NCBI GenBank assembly: GCA_023395615.1
Contig: JAEWYP010000007.1
Span: 1-64,000, forward strand
Direction: 5' to 3'
DNA: 64,000 nucleotides
Source: Bacillota bacterium
Lineage (GTDB): Bacteria > Bacillota > Clostridia > Christensenellales > Aristaeellaceae
Shown here piece after piece: positions 1-8,501 of this stretch. The first letter of the stretch is position 1. Each line of letters opens with the position of its first letter. Made by a program: the position numbers and the translations under genes. The notes under the pieces are model-generated. The model had not been told where the DNA came from and searched no databases. It saw only the letters and a program-made list of their open reading frames with translations.

Positions 1-58
1 GAATATAACCCGCGGCGGGGGCGGGCTTGCGCCTACGCCGCTTGGGCTTTTTACGTGA

Positions 59-1354
59 TCAGTGTTTTTTCTGCGTCTTCCAGAAATCGTTGATCTCCTG
101 GGCCAGCTCAGTACGGTCAATCGCGCCAACCGTGTACTTCAGCATCATGTCGCCGGTTTTCGCCCACGCATCGCCGGTGAGATAGGTGAAGCAGCCGATA
201 TTGATGGTTTTGCCAGCAGCGGAATAAGCGGCGATGGACTGCGTCATGGTGTTATAAACGGCATCCTTGCGAACATTGTTGTAGGGCATGGAGAAGCCTG
301 CGTTAATAAAATATTCCTGGCCTTCAGCGGAGGTAAGCATCCACTTGAGCACATCCATGGCGGCAGCCTGCTGCTCAGGCGTGCTTTGAGAAGCGTCGAT
401 GCACATTACTTTCGGCATGGATACGACAACTTCGTTATTGCCGAACGCGGTGGGATCGTTGCTCCACGGCAGGGGCATATAACCATAATCCATATCTTTC
501 TTCTCCAGCGTGCCGATGATGGACCACATCCAGTCGCCCATGAAGAAGGTGGCGCATTCGCCGTTGGCAAACGCCTGATCGTCTGCGTTGATGTCGCCAA
601 CCAGCGGATCATCCTTGCGATAGTTGTATTTCACCAGCATATCGTAGGTATCCATGTAACCCTGGAAGAGAGGATCGGCCGCGATATCCTGCGTGCCGTC
701 GATCAGGCTTTCGATAAACTTGTTGCCGCTCTCGGTATCCTTGCCGTGCACAGCATACACCAGGCCGAGGTAATGGCAGCCCACCGACCAATTCGCGCCG
801 TGGATCATCGTCGGGGGCACCCCGGCGGCGTCCAGCGTTTCAAAGAAGGTGCGAAGCGCGTCCTGCGTGTTGATGGTGGCCGGATCAAAGCCGGGGATCA
901 CGGATTCCACTACGCGTTTGTTGTAGCACAGCGCGTACCCCTGCGTGGAGAAGGGCAGGCCGTACACTTTGCCATCCACACGGCCGGCTTCGATCGCGCC
1001 GGGGTTGAGGTTGGAGAACCAGTCCGTGTTTTCGTCAAACACAACCAGTTTATCCTGATAATCCAGAATGTTAGCAGGATCGATGTTCATAAAGGTAGGT
1101 GCGTTGCCGGAAGCATACAGCGACTGCAGTTGCTCCTGCTGGCCCATACCGACACCTGTGGGGATCAGCTCGATGGTTACGTTCGGGTTCTCCTCATGGT
1201 ACTTGGCGAACATTTCTTCAAACATGGAGTTGACTTCGGCCGAGGTGCTGTAATACGTCAGCTTAACCTCGCCTTCCGCTGTTGCGCCAACGGAAACCAT
1301 GGTGGTCAGCATCAGCAGGGTGAGTACGAGCGCAAGAAACCGACTCTTTTTCAT
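59..1354 (-). CDS. Sugar ABC transporter substrate-binding protein (MalE-like, CUT1 type)
   Basis: A 431-residue extracellular solute-binding protein of the COG1653 type, which captures a sugar or oligosaccharide for an ABC importer. Residues 1-26 form a signal peptide (basic start, hydrophobic core, probable cleavage after GATA at residue 26); there is no lipobox cysteine. The rest has the usual look of the family, with a glycine/aspartate-rich C-terminal half and motifs such as FFMGDWMW. I chose the ATG at 1354 because TAAGGAGG lies just upstream; an in-frame start at 1441 would overlap the promoter. No permease is in view, so its partners probably lie beyond the left edge. A consensus promoter and a LacI-type operator sit just upstream. 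The substrate cannot be told from sequence. Confidence 0.9.
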   Translation of the reverse strand: MKKSRFLALVLTLLMLTTMVSVGATAEGEVKLTYYSTSAEVNSMFEEMFAKYHEENPNVTIELIPTGVGMGQQEQLQSLYASGNAPTFMNIDPANILDYQDKLVVFDENTDWFSNLNPGAIEAGRVDGKVYGLPFSTQGYALCYNKRVVESVIPGFDPATINTQDALRTFFETLDAAGVPPTMIHGANWSVGCHYLGLVYAVHGKDTESGNKFIESLIDGTQDIAADPLFQGYMDTYDMLVKYNYRKDDPLVGDINADDQAFANGECATFFMGDWMWSIIGTLEKKDMDYGYMPLPWSNDPTAFGNNEVVVSMPKVMCIDASQSTPEQQAAAMDVLKWMLTSAEGQEYFINAGFSMPYNNVRKDAVYNTMTQSIAAYSAAGKTINIGCFTYLTGDAWAKTGDMMLKYTVGAIDRTELAQEINDFWKTQKKH

Positions 1355-1412
1355 GGATGGATCCTCCTTATACTTTTTCACGCCCCTGTGGTTCGGGCCG
1401 TAATATAGTCTG

Positions 1413-1441
1413 ATTATAACCCGGGCAGATGCCAATGTCAA
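1413..1441 (-). promoter_or_regulatory. Sigma-A promoter of the binding-protein gene
   Basis: On the minus strand a perfect TTGACA (1436-1441) and a perfect TATAAT (1413-1418) are separated by 17 bases, about 60 bases before the ATG at 1354. The -35 box is embedded in the palindromic operator at 1433-1454, so a bound repressor would block polymerase. Confidence 0.85.
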
Positions 1442-1454
1442 CCGTTTGACATTG
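1433..1454. promoter_or_regulatory. LacI-type operator over the -35 box
   Basis: Palindrome with 9-base arms, CAATGTCAA and TTGACATTG, around a CCGT centre. A near-copy (TGTCAACCGAGTGACA) lies at 2670-2685, in the same position relative to the -35 box of the neighbouring LacI-family gene. I infer it is the binding site of that regulator. Confidence 0.7.
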
Positions 1455-1639
1455 CTTTATGAAAATAAAGAAGATTTCATCCGGAAGAATTATACCCCGT
1501 GCTTTTTCTTCTTCAGAAATGATGCTTCCAGCGCCCCTTGTTTCACAGAAAGATCAAACCCCTTGTCCTACAAAAAAGCGCTGCGTATGACAATAAACTT
1601 ATCGTTCATTATCCCGCAGCATGTTTATTCTGTACCGAA

Positions 1640-2617
1640 TCAAGTGCTTTCACGTTCGATCAGTTGAACGGGAAAAATCGTCTGAGAGGGTAAAGGCCGG
1701 TCGTTAAAATGCACGATGCTTTCCACCGCAAACCGGCTGATGTCCTCCACAGACTGCCGTATTGTCGTGATGGAAGGGGTATACAGTTCCGCAAGATCGA
1801 TATCATCATAGCCGATCACGCGAAGCTGATCCGGCACAGCTATCCCGTTTTTCGTGGCAAAACGGATCAACTCCGCCGCGAGGATATCGTTGGAGCAGAA
1901 CGCGCCGTCAATGTCGGAGTGAATTTCCCAGAACGTGGCGATAATGTCCTGATATTTCATGGAAATAAAACGATCCTCCAGATGGGTCTGGATGATGGGT
2001 TCTATGCCATGTCGCCGCAGAGCCTGTTCAAAACCCTGTTGGCGCAACGAAGCACTTAATCCTTTCAGCGTAACGCCGCCGCTGAAATATGCAATCCGCC
2101 CGCAGCCTTTCCGGATCAGCAGTTCCGCAGCGAGCTGCCCGCCGCTGTAGTTATCGGAACATACGGCGGAAATGCTGGGGGAAATGATACGGTCAATCGA
2201 AATAATAGGCGCATCAAACGAGACACTTTCGGCGATATCCTGCGTATGGCTGGCGATAATCACCCCGGCCACCTTGTTGGCGCGCAGCATGGAAAAATAC
2301 TCGATTTCCTTTTTCCGCTCGTGGTTGGAAACACATAGCAGCAGCTTGTACCCACAAGCCGTCGTGTAATGCTCCATACTGTCGATCACCTTAGCGAAAA
2401 AGGCATTGCGAGCCGAAGGTACGATCAGGCCGATCATGTTACTCGTTTTCTTTGACAGGGAACGGGCAATCTCGTTTGGCTGATAATCCAGTTCCCGCAT
2501 GGCCTGCTGGATCCGTTTAATCGTAGAGGGATGCACCTTATCCGGTTTGTTCAGCATCCGGGATACGGTGGTAACCGTAACCCCTGCCTTTTCCGCTACT
2601 TCCTTAAGCGTTGCCAT
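1640..2617 (-). CDS. LacI-family transcriptional regulator
   Basis: A 325-residue repressor-type protein. Residues 1-50 form the LacI helix-turn-helix and hinge (TLKEVAEKAGV, TVSRMLN, ARSLSKK), followed by a periplasmic-binding-protein-like sugar-sensing domain that ends in the usual IGYDDIDLAELYTPSITTIRQ-type segment. The GTG at 2626 is also in frame, but TGAGGTG overlaps it and sits 6 bases before the ATG at 2617, so I use the ATG. It is transcribed from its own promoter (2647-2675), which carries the same operator as the adjacent binding-protein gene. This suggests autoregulation and control of that transporter. The effector sugar is unknown. Confidence 0.92.
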   Translation of the reverse strand: MATLKEVAEKAGVTVTTVSRMLNKPDKVHPSTIKRIQQAMRELDYQPNEIARSLSKKTSNMIGLIVPSARNAFFAKVIDSMEHYTTACGYKLLLCVSNHERKKEIEYFSMLRANKVAGVIIASHTQDIAESVSFDAPIISIDRIISPSISAVCSDNYSGGQLAAELLIRKGCGRIAYFSGGVTLKGLSASLRQQGFEQALRRHGIEPIIQTHLEDRFISMKYQDIIATFWEIHSDIDGAFCSNDILAAELIRFATKNGIAVPDQLRVIGYDDIDLAELYTPSITTIRQSVEDISRFAVESIVHFNDRPLPSQTIFPVQLIEREST

Positions 2618-2646
2618 CGTGTTCACCTCACGGCTTCAGTATTCAC

Positions 2647-2675
2647 ACAATAGCATGACAAACCTTGTTTGTCAA
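2647..2675 (-). promoter_or_regulatory. Promoter of the LacI-family gene at 1640-2617
   Basis: Minus-strand TTGACA (2670-2675), 17-base spacer, TATTGT (2647-2652). The -35 box begins the operator at 2670-2685, exactly as in the promoter at 1413-1441. Confidence 0.75.
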
Positions 2676-2685
2676 CCGAGTGACA
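2670..2685. promoter_or_regulatory. LacI-type operator, second copy
   Basis: TGTCAACCGAGTGACA has TGTCA/TGACA arms and matches the operator at 1436-1451 at 14 of 16 positions. It overlaps the -35 box of the lacI-type gene, consistent with autorepression. Confidence 0.65.
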
Positions 2686-2706
2686 CTCTGTTGTTCTTAT
2701 TATCCG

Positions 2707-3126
2707 TTACCCAAGTTTCCACACAACAATCATGACCCCGTTTTCACCTTCGCCACGCAACTCTCCCGCATAAACGCCACGTGTCAGCCATGCATACGGG
2801 CCTTTCAGATCGCATGAAAAGCGAGGCGTTGTACGCAACGCAGCGTCCTGATGGAGCAAATCCAGCCAGCCCTCGTTTTCAACGGCAATCACAGCACCGT
2901 CATCCGTTTCAATCCAGTATCGCGCTAACACATGGCATAATTCGTCCGAAACAGTTACGTTCCAGTCCGCTCCTCCGGGGCATACGCGCCCCGAGAGTCG
3001 CTCACCTTCAAACGTTCCTCCAATAATTGGGATGATTGTCAGTGTTCCCTCAGGGGTCTGCCCGACCCTTTGCGGTGGCGCGACCCGCACATGCAAGGTT
3101 ATGATTTTTTCCATCTGTACATCCAT
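2707..3126 (-). CDS. DUF3237 (UPF0311-like) protein
   Basis: A 139-residue protein resembling the DUF3237 family: an early VRVAPPQRVGQTPEG segment, then IIGGTFEGERLSG, a central GGADW motif and TTPRF near the end. DUF3237 proteins are small beta-barrel-like proteins with no settled function. No signal peptide or membrane segment is visible. The ATG at 3126 has GGGGTGA upstream. It is the last gene of a run (Nif3-like, esterase, DUF3237) behind the sugar permeases; the pairing with an esterase hints at a role in modifying an imported glycan or aromatic ester, but that is only a guess from position. Confidence 0.7.
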   Translation of the reverse strand: MDVQMEKIITLHVRVAPPQRVGQTPEGTLTIIPIIGGTFEGERLSGRVCPGGADWNVTVSDELCHVLARYWIETDDGAVIAVENEGWLDLLHQDAALRTTPRFSCDLKGPYAWLTRGVYAGELRGEGENGVMIVVWKLG

Positions 3127-3176
3127 GTATCATTCACCCCGTTCAGTTAAAACGCTTTTTTGCGCTTCGCCTGATT

Positions 3177-3974
3177 TCATCCCAGTTTCAACCAGTCCAT
3201 CGCAACCGGCGCAGCCTGGTTCCAGAATTCGAAATTATGCACGCCGGGTCGAGTCCACCATTCGTGCGCATACCCAATTTGATCCAGATAGGTGTGGAAG
3301 TCCGCATTTTGTGTATACAGGAAATCTTCGGTACCGCAGGCCAGAAACAATCGCGGCGCTTTCCCCTCCGCCAGCCGCTTCGCGGCCAGATGTCGTGGGT
3401 CACGGTCACTGCCCGGCAGGCTGGGAAGGTCCCCAAATGTGTGGCGAAAATAACCGTAGGACGCTATCGCGTTTCCGCCGCTTTCCGGCGTCATCGCGGC
3501 AACCTCCTCGGTAATCAACGCCGATGAAAGCCCAATAATCGAGCCAAAGGTGTCCGCATAAAATAGCCCGTTCCGTATCGCACCGAATCCGCCCATGGAA
3601 AGGCCGCCGATCGCCGTATCTTTCCGCTCCCGGGACAAAGGAAACATCCGACGCGTAATCTCTACCAGCTCCTCCCCCACATAAGCGCCGTAATATTCGC
3701 CTATATCAGGATTATCCAGATAAAACCTGTTCGCGCCGTCCGGCATGATCACTGCCCAGCCACGTTGCCCTGCCCAGGTTTCAATATCCGAACGCAGCAG
3801 CCAGTCGTTCCGGTTGCCGGAGAAGCCGTGTAACAGGTACAACGTCGGCCACGGACCTTCGGTATACTGTTGTGGCCCCGGCCCTTCGGGCGGCGGGTCT
3901 ATCGGCAAAATCGCCGTAAAGCTTTGAAATCCTACCCTTGCACGTGAGTAAAAATTACAGGAGATAACCGCCAT
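3177..3974 (-). CDS. Esterase of the tributyrin/acetyl-xylan esterase (FrmB-like) family
   Basis: A 265-residue cytoplasmic alpha/beta hydrolase. The nucleophile elbow GLSMGG puts Ser126 as nucleophile, with Asp217 (in CGTEDF) and His246 (in RPGVHNF) completing a plausible catalytic triad; LLHGFSG at 48-54 is the oxyanion-hole region. There is no signal peptide. The length and the N-terminal YSRARVGFQSF segment match the esterase D/tributyrin esterase group, which removes short acyl groups from sugars or other small esters. The ATG at 3974 has GGAGG upstream. Sitting behind a carbohydrate importer, it may deacetylate an imported oligosaccharide. S-formylglutathione hydrolase activity cannot be excluded but fits the context less well. 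Confidence 0.85.
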   Translation of the reverse strand: MAVISCNFYSRARVGFQSFTAILPIDPPPEGPGPQQYTEGPWPTLYLLHGFSGNRNDWLLRSDIETWAGQRGWAVIMPDGANRFYLDNPDIGEYYGAYVGEELVEITRRMFPLSRERKDTAIGGLSMGGFGAIRNGLFYADTFGSIIGLSSALITEEVAAMTPESGGNAIASYGYFRHTFGDLPSLPGSDRDPRHLAAKRLAEGKAPRLFLACGTEDFLYTQNADFHTYLDQIGYAHEWWTRPGVHNFEFWNQAAPVAMDWLKLG

Positions 3975-4064
3975 ATCAATTTCCTCCCTTTCCCCTATAT
4001 CACTTCAGCTTTAATTGAATCAGCCGGTCCTAACCGTAAAATGTTCAGGAACGGCTCGCTGTCT

Positions 4065-4904
4065 TTACCGGTATTGGAAAGGTTCCCCGGATTCCACATA
4101 AGTAACGGGGATGTCGCCGGTAATGGATTTCATCCACGCCCCAAGGTGTTTCATGCCCCATGCCTCGCTGCGTTCATGTCCCAGTATGATGATCGCTTTC
4201 GCCATACCAAGCTGATATGCGTCACGTACGTACGCAGGCAATGTCCATTCCGTCACCTCACCGCACAGCATCACATCCAGATTGTATTTGCGAAGCCAAT
4301 CCATCGGCATAGATTCCGAACCCAGCCCAAGGCTCCCTCCGCCCGGCATCAGCGCTACCCGCTTCACAGGTATCTCCGGATCGCCAATCAAACGGATCGT
4401 CGGCAGGTTCAGTCGCTGTTTCAAAAAATCTGTCAGGCTGCCCAGTGTGGTTTCCGGCATTTGGTAAAAACCTTTAAAGTGTTTTCCGCCCGGAAATGCG
4501 GGGCATTCTTCCTCCGCCATGCTATACCGATCCCACCCGGTTTCTTCGCTGAATCCGCGAAAAATTCCATCGTTGGGATCCATGTGCATATGGTCGTGAA
4601 AGCGCCAGATCGCAATACCCGCCTCTTGGATCATCGCGAGTTTTCTTTCATACACCTCGTCTCCCGCCAGCCACGCGGTATCGTCCGCACCGGTAAACCA
4701 TGTCGGTTCATGGGTAATAATCAGGTTCGCGCCCAGTTCCGCGGCTTTCCGGATTACCTCTACCGTCGCCATAAAGGTGCTGACAATCCTGCTTACCTCC
4801 TGATGTGGGTTACCCGTCATCAGATGATCGCAGGTTTTATCATATGGCAACGGAGACACTCCTGTTTTGGCAATCATTCCATCAATAATCTGCTGTACGG
4901 TCAC
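4065..4904 (-). CDS. Nif3-like dinuclear metal centre protein (DUF34)
   Basis: A 279-residue protein of the Nif3/DUF34 family, which builds a hexameric ring with a two-metal site. Visible candidate ligands are His65 in ITHEP, the His103/His105/His107 cluster in HDHMH, and His244 with Glu248 in the C-terminal LGHERSE motif. The usual HHP signature reads HEP here, so one canonical histidine is replaced by glutamate. The GTG start at 4904 is supported by AAGGGAG 8 bases upstream. The family has no agreed biochemical function. It lies 118 bases behind the permease genes and 90 bases before the esterase, so it may share their transcript. Confidence 0.85.
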   Translation of the reverse strand: MTVQQIIDGMIAKTGVSPLPYDKTCDHLMTGNPHQEVSRIVSTFMATVEVIRKAAELGANLIITHEPTWFTGADDTAWLAGDEVYERKLAMIQEAGIAIWRFHDHMHMDPNDGIFRGFSEETGWDRYSMAEEECPAFPGGKHFKGFYQMPETTLGSLTDFLKQRLNLPTIRLIGDPEIPVKRVALMPGGGSLGLGSESMPMDWLRKYNLDVMLCGEVTEWTLPAYVRDAYQLGMAKAIIILGHERSEAWGMKHLGAWMKSITGDIPVTYVESGEPFQYR

Positions 4905-5022
4905 GGATCATTCTCCCTTTCCTTTTCACGCGTGTTATTTCTTGTATCTTTGTTTTTTAAACAAAGACGGTTCTCATCTGGTTGGGTTTATCCCGTAATC
5001 TGCATATCAGGGGGTAATATGG

Positions 5023-5919
5023 TCATCCCTTCACCGCGCCCAGCACAACACCTTTTACGAAATACTTCTGCACAAACGGGAACAGGATCAGGATCGGCAG
5101 TATTCCAATCATCGCCATGGCCATTCTCACTGAGGAACCGGGCAGGTCGATATTTTGTGTGCCCAGCAATGCCGTATTACTGCTTACCTTCAGGAACTGG
5201 ATGTTGTTCATAATTCGGATCAGCAGGTTTTGCAATCCGTACATTTTTGCATCGGAGATGTAATACAAACCGTTTACCCAATCGTTCCAGTAGATCATTC
5301 CCGTAAACAGGCTGATCGTCGCGACCGTCGGCACGGCCATCGGCAGCATGATTTTGAAAAATATCTGCAGCTCACCAGCTCCGTCAATCTGTGCGGATTC
5401 CACCATCGCATGCGGGATACTGTTGGTATAGTAGTTACGGACGAGAAAGACGTTGAACGCCGTTACCAGATAATTCGGCACGATCAGCGCCCAAATTGTG
5501 TTTTTTATCGCAAATACACGCGTCCACATGATGTAGGAAGCTACGACGCCCCCATTAAACAGCATCGTGAAGAAAACAAAGAATGAAAGTACATTGCGGT
5601 ACTTAAAATCCGGCCTGGCCATAGGATAAGCCAGTGTTGTGGTTAATAGAACACTCCCCAACGTACCCAGAAGCGTAACACTGATGGTAATTCCATATGC
5701 GCGAAGGATCATTTGGCTCTGCTTCACCATATAGTAATAGGAGTCAAGGCTCAGTTTTGCGGGAAGAAACGAGTACCCTGAGGAAACCAGTACATTTTCA
5801 TCGGTTACCGAGGCAATCGCGATCAGGAGGATCGGCAGCAGCGCAAAAACAGCCAGAAGGGCAAGCATTGCCGTCGCGAATCTCTGAAAGCGTTTCACAT
5901 CATTATGCGGGCGTTTCAT
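5023..5919 (-). CDS. Sugar ABC transporter permease (YtcP/LplC-like)
   Basis: A 298-residue inner-membrane permease of the MalG/YtcP type, with about six hydrophobic segments (for example residues 15-35 and a long one around 75-100). The cytoplasmic coupling (EAA) loop is visible as GAGELQIFFKIMLPMA, the contact for the ATPase. It starts 9 bases after the companion permease, with AGGAGG upstream of the ATG at 5919. YtcP and LplB permeases characteristically lack a dedicated ATPase gene and share a MsmX-type ATPase encoded elsewhere; none is seen here. Confidence 0.93.
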   Translation of the reverse strand: MKRPHNDVKRFQRFATAMLALLAVFALLPILLIAIASVTDENVLVSSGYSFLPAKLSLDSYYYMVKQSQMILRAYGITISVTLLGTLGSVLLTTTLAYPMARPDFKYRNVLSFFVFFTMLFNGGVVASYIMWTRVFAIKNTIWALIVPNYLVTAFNVFLVRNYYTNSIPHAMVESAQIDGAGELQIFFKIMLPMAVPTVATISLFTGMIYWNDWVNGLYYISDAKMYGLQNLLIRIMNNIQFLKVSSNTALLGTQNIDLPGSSVRMAMAMIGILPILILFPFVQKYFVKGVVLGAVKG

Positions 5920-5928
5920 GGTTTCCTC

Positions 5929-6849
5929 CTAAAATAACGCATTTTCGTTATCCAACCTGCGCACAAGAGCGTTTGCGCCCATTACCAGCAGGAAGCCAAC
6001 AATCGACTGATACAGCGCTGCGGCCGCGGACATACCAACGTCATGCAATTCCATCAGGCCCCGGTACACATAGGTGTCAATGGTCTGGGTCACTTCAAAC
6101 AACCGGCCGGAGTTTTGAGGCACCTGATAGAACAGCCCGAAGTCAGAATAGAAAATACGTCCGACTGCCATCAGCGTCATAATGACAATAGTCGGCTTCA
6201 GCAGTGGGAGGGTAACGCGTATAATCTGCTGGATCTTGCTCGCTCCGTCCAGTTGCGCGGCTTCGTATACACTTTTATCAATCCCGGCTATGCTTGCGAT
6301 ATAAACGATGGAAAAATAGCCGACGTACTTCCACAGGTAGGTTATCAGCAGAATCACCGGCCAGGGGCCGGGGGTGGAATACCAGCTGATCGGCTCCGCG
6401 CCAAAGGATTTTAGCAATGTATTATTGATAAATCCCGTGTCGGCGTTTAAAAACGCGTATGCGATAAAGCCGATCACCACCCAGGAAAACAAGTTGGGCA
6501 GCATCAGTGCGGATTGGAAAAGCTTCACCCGGCGCTTCTCCCCCAGTTCGTAGATTAAAATGGCAATAAAGATTGCCGCAATTGTTCCGATCACGATAAA
6601 GGCAGCGTTATAAAGCAGTGTATTGCGGGTCATCACCCATGCGTCGTGGGTTTTAAACAGAAAACGGAAATTATCAAAACCGTTCCAGTCGCTTCCAAAA
6701 ATGCCCTTCACGTAGTTATAGTCTTTAAACGCCAGAAATACGCCAAACATCGGCAGATAGTTATTAATCAGTAAATACAGGATGCCCGGTGCCGCAATTA
6801 AAAGCAGCGGTCCGGTCTTGGCGAGGCGTTTTCCCCTGCGCTTTCCCAT
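5929..6849 (-). CDS. Sugar ABC transporter permease (LplB-like)
   Basis: A permease of about 306 residues of the LplB/YteP family. It has a basic cytoplasmic N-terminus (GKRRGKRLAK), a first membrane segment ending near LYLLINNYLPMFG, and further segments up to the C-terminus. The EAA loop reads GASKIQQIIRVTLPLL. The start is uncertain: an in-frame ATG at 6870 has no ribosome binding site, while the ATG at 6849 has GGGG 7 bases upstream, so I use 6849. It pairs with the permease at 5023-5919. A long GC-rich hairpin separates it from the upstream binding-protein gene. Confidence 0.92.
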   Translation of the reverse strand: MGKRRGKRLAKTGPLLLIAAPGILYLLINNYLPMFGVFLAFKDYNYVKGIFGSDWNGFDNFRFLFKTHDAWVMTRNTLLYNAAFIVIGTIAAIFIAILIYELGEKRRVKLFQSALMLPNLFSWVVIGFIAYAFLNADTGFINNTLLKSFGAEPISWYSTPGPWPVILLITYLWKYVGYFSIVYIASIAGIDKSVYEAAQLDGASKIQQIIRVTLPLLKPTIVIMTLMAVGRIFYSDFGLFYQVPQNSGRLFEVTQTIDTYVYRGLMELHDVGMSAAAALYQSIVGFLLVMGANALVRRLDNENALF

Positions 6850-6911
6850 GTGCATACCCCAAATCTTCATCAGAGTCGAATAATGCGGATTGAGTCAGCA
6901 GAACACGATGT

Positions 6912-6948
6912 TTGCGGCGCGGGACAGACAACCTGTTCCGCGCCGCAA
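6912..6948. promoter_or_regulatory. Stable intergenic hairpin between binding-protein and permease genes
   Basis: Arms TTGCGGCGCGG (6912-6922) and CCGCGCCGCAA (6938-6948) pair perfectly, and inner ACAG/CTGT extend the stem to about 16 pairs around ACAAC. No T-run follows on the minus strand, so it looks more like an mRNA-protecting or differential-expression hairpin than a full terminator. Confidence 0.6.
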
Positions 6949-7001
6949 GGAATCTGTTTGCCATTATCGCCTGTTAACGGTTGTGGCAAGGAGCGTTGGC
7001 T

Positions 7002-8501
7002 TTACTTTGTCGCGGCCCAGGTATCCAACTGCGCCTGTTTGGCGGCGATGATTTCCGGCAGCCCGGCTTCCTGAAGACGCTGCAGGAATGTTGGGATTTC
7101 CGTTGCGGGATCTACACTACCGCACAGCAGGCCAGGCAGATACTGCTCAATCACGTTGGTAACGGCTGTGTATTCGGTCTTTACGCTGCTGTTATCAAAG
7201 GTAAATCCCATCGCGGCGGAGGTTTTCGCGCTCTTGTTCTGTTCCAGTTCCCACGTAAGCGATGCGGGATCCGTACCAGCCATGGGATACATGAGGAAGA
7301 AGTTTCCAAGGGTACCGCAGGAAAGCTGCGCAGTGTAAGGCACGGTGGAAGCTTCCTGTCCTTCGGGATAACTAACGGTTCCATCGCTGTTTTTTACATA
7401 GTCGCGGCCTTCGATACCATAAATCACGAGGTTCACAATCTGCGGATCGGTAAAGGTAAGGTTGAGGAACTTCAGCGCCTTGTCCGGCACTGCGGAGGTC
7501 GAGGCAATCATCCAGCTCAAGGCATTGATGGATGAGGTATCCAGGAAGGCTGAACCGACAATTTTAGCGCCCAGTTTGTATCCGCCGCATTGGGCTTCCA
7601 GGCTGGCTGCGGTATCCGCCTCGGGGTAACTGTATGCCGCGAAATAGCCGAAGTAATTTCCGGAGGACATCAGTTCCGCAGCGGTACTGGTGGTGGTCGC
7701 GGCATCCTTCATCACAAGGCCTTTGTTATACCAGTCGCGGGCAAGGGCGCAGGTATCTGCGAATTCCTGTGTGGCGTAGTAATCCACAACTTTCAGTTCG
7801 TCGTTCAGCAGAACGCCCTTGGGATGGTACATATCATCGGTCAGGAAGTCAACATTCGGGATTGCGCTGCTCATGCCGATGTTGCCCGTGTTCACGGCGG
7901 CAAGCGGCGTCATGTCCGGTTTGGCGTCCTTCACCTTTTGCAGTATGCCGGTAATGTCCTTCACGGAATTGACGGTGGACATGTCCAGCCCCAGTTCATC
8001 CGCAATGTCCTTGCGGTATACCAGCATCGGTGTCAGCGCGATCGGTTTATACGTCGGGATTCCGTACAGCCGGCCGTCATGGCTGCAGGCTGCAAGCCAT
8101 TTATCGCCGATCAGCGTCTGGCTCTCGGCGGCATCGCCTGCCATCATGTCGGTAATATCCAGCGCCATGCCGGTGCTGATGGCGGTGTTGAGATCGCCCA
8201 GGCTCTGGAACACGTCGATTTGCTCGCCACCCTGCAATGCAAGGCTGACCGTGGAGGAATAATCCCAGATTGAGATGGGTTTCAGTTCCACTTCGGCGCC
8301 GATCTTTTCACGCGTGATGGCGTTAATCGCCTCCTCAACGCTGGCGAGGCTCTCATCCGTAGGAATGTTGTTGAACGTGGCATAGGCGTAAACGATTTTG
8401 TCATACGTTTCCGCAGCAGCAACGCTCGCCGAACCTGCGATCAGGCACAGGGACAGCATCGCGGCAAGGGTAATCCGGGAAAGCCTTTTTGAAAATTTCA
8501 T
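7002..8501 (-). CDS. Extracellular sugar-binding protein of the YtcQ/LplA (DUF3502-like) type
   Basis: A 499-residue secreted solute-binding protein, the partner of the two permeases downstream. Residues 1-30 are a signal peptide (KRLSRI, hydrophobic core, SASVAAA then ETYDK) without a lipobox cysteine. The size and the pattern (an early YAYATFNNIP segment and a long C-terminal domain) fit the large binding proteins that accompany LplB/YtcP permeases and bring in oligosaccharides such as pectin or xylan fragments. A good ribosome binding site precedes the ATG at 8501. The YesMN-type two-component system immediately upstream is the likely regulator. Confidence 0.9.
   Translation of the reverse strand: MKFSKRLSRITLAAMLSLCLIAGSASVAAAETYDKIVYAYATFNNIPTDESLASVEEAINAITREKIGAEVELKPISIWDYSSTVSLALQGGEQIDVFQSLGDLNTAISTGMALDITDMMAGDAAESQTLIGDKWLAACSHDGRLYGIPTYKPIALTPMLVYRKDIADELGLDMSTVNSVKDITGILQKVKDAKPDMTPLAAVNTGNIGMSSAIPNVDFLTDDMYHPKGVLLNDELKVVDYYATQEFADTCALARDWYNKGLVMKDAATTTSTAAELMSSGNYFGYFAAYSYPEADTAASLEAQCGGYKLGAKIVGSAFLDTSSINALSWMIASTSAVPDKALKFLNLTFTDPQIVNLVIYGIEGRDYVKNSDGTVSYPEGQEASTVPYTAQLSCGTLGNFFLMYPMAGTDPASLTWELEQNKSAKTSAAMGFTFDNSSVKTEYTAVTNVIEQYLPGLLCGSVDPATEIPTFLQRLQEAGLPEIIAAKQAQLDTWAATK

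Noticed and set aside
62..1408. 448-residue open frame on the plus strand over the sugar-binding gene
   Set aside because: Antisense shadow in GC-rich sequence; no ribosome binding site or family signature, and the minus-strand gene is clear.
4041..5213. 390-residue plus-strand frame across Nif3-like and permease genes
   Set aside because: It crosses two well-supported minus-strand genes and resembles no protein family.
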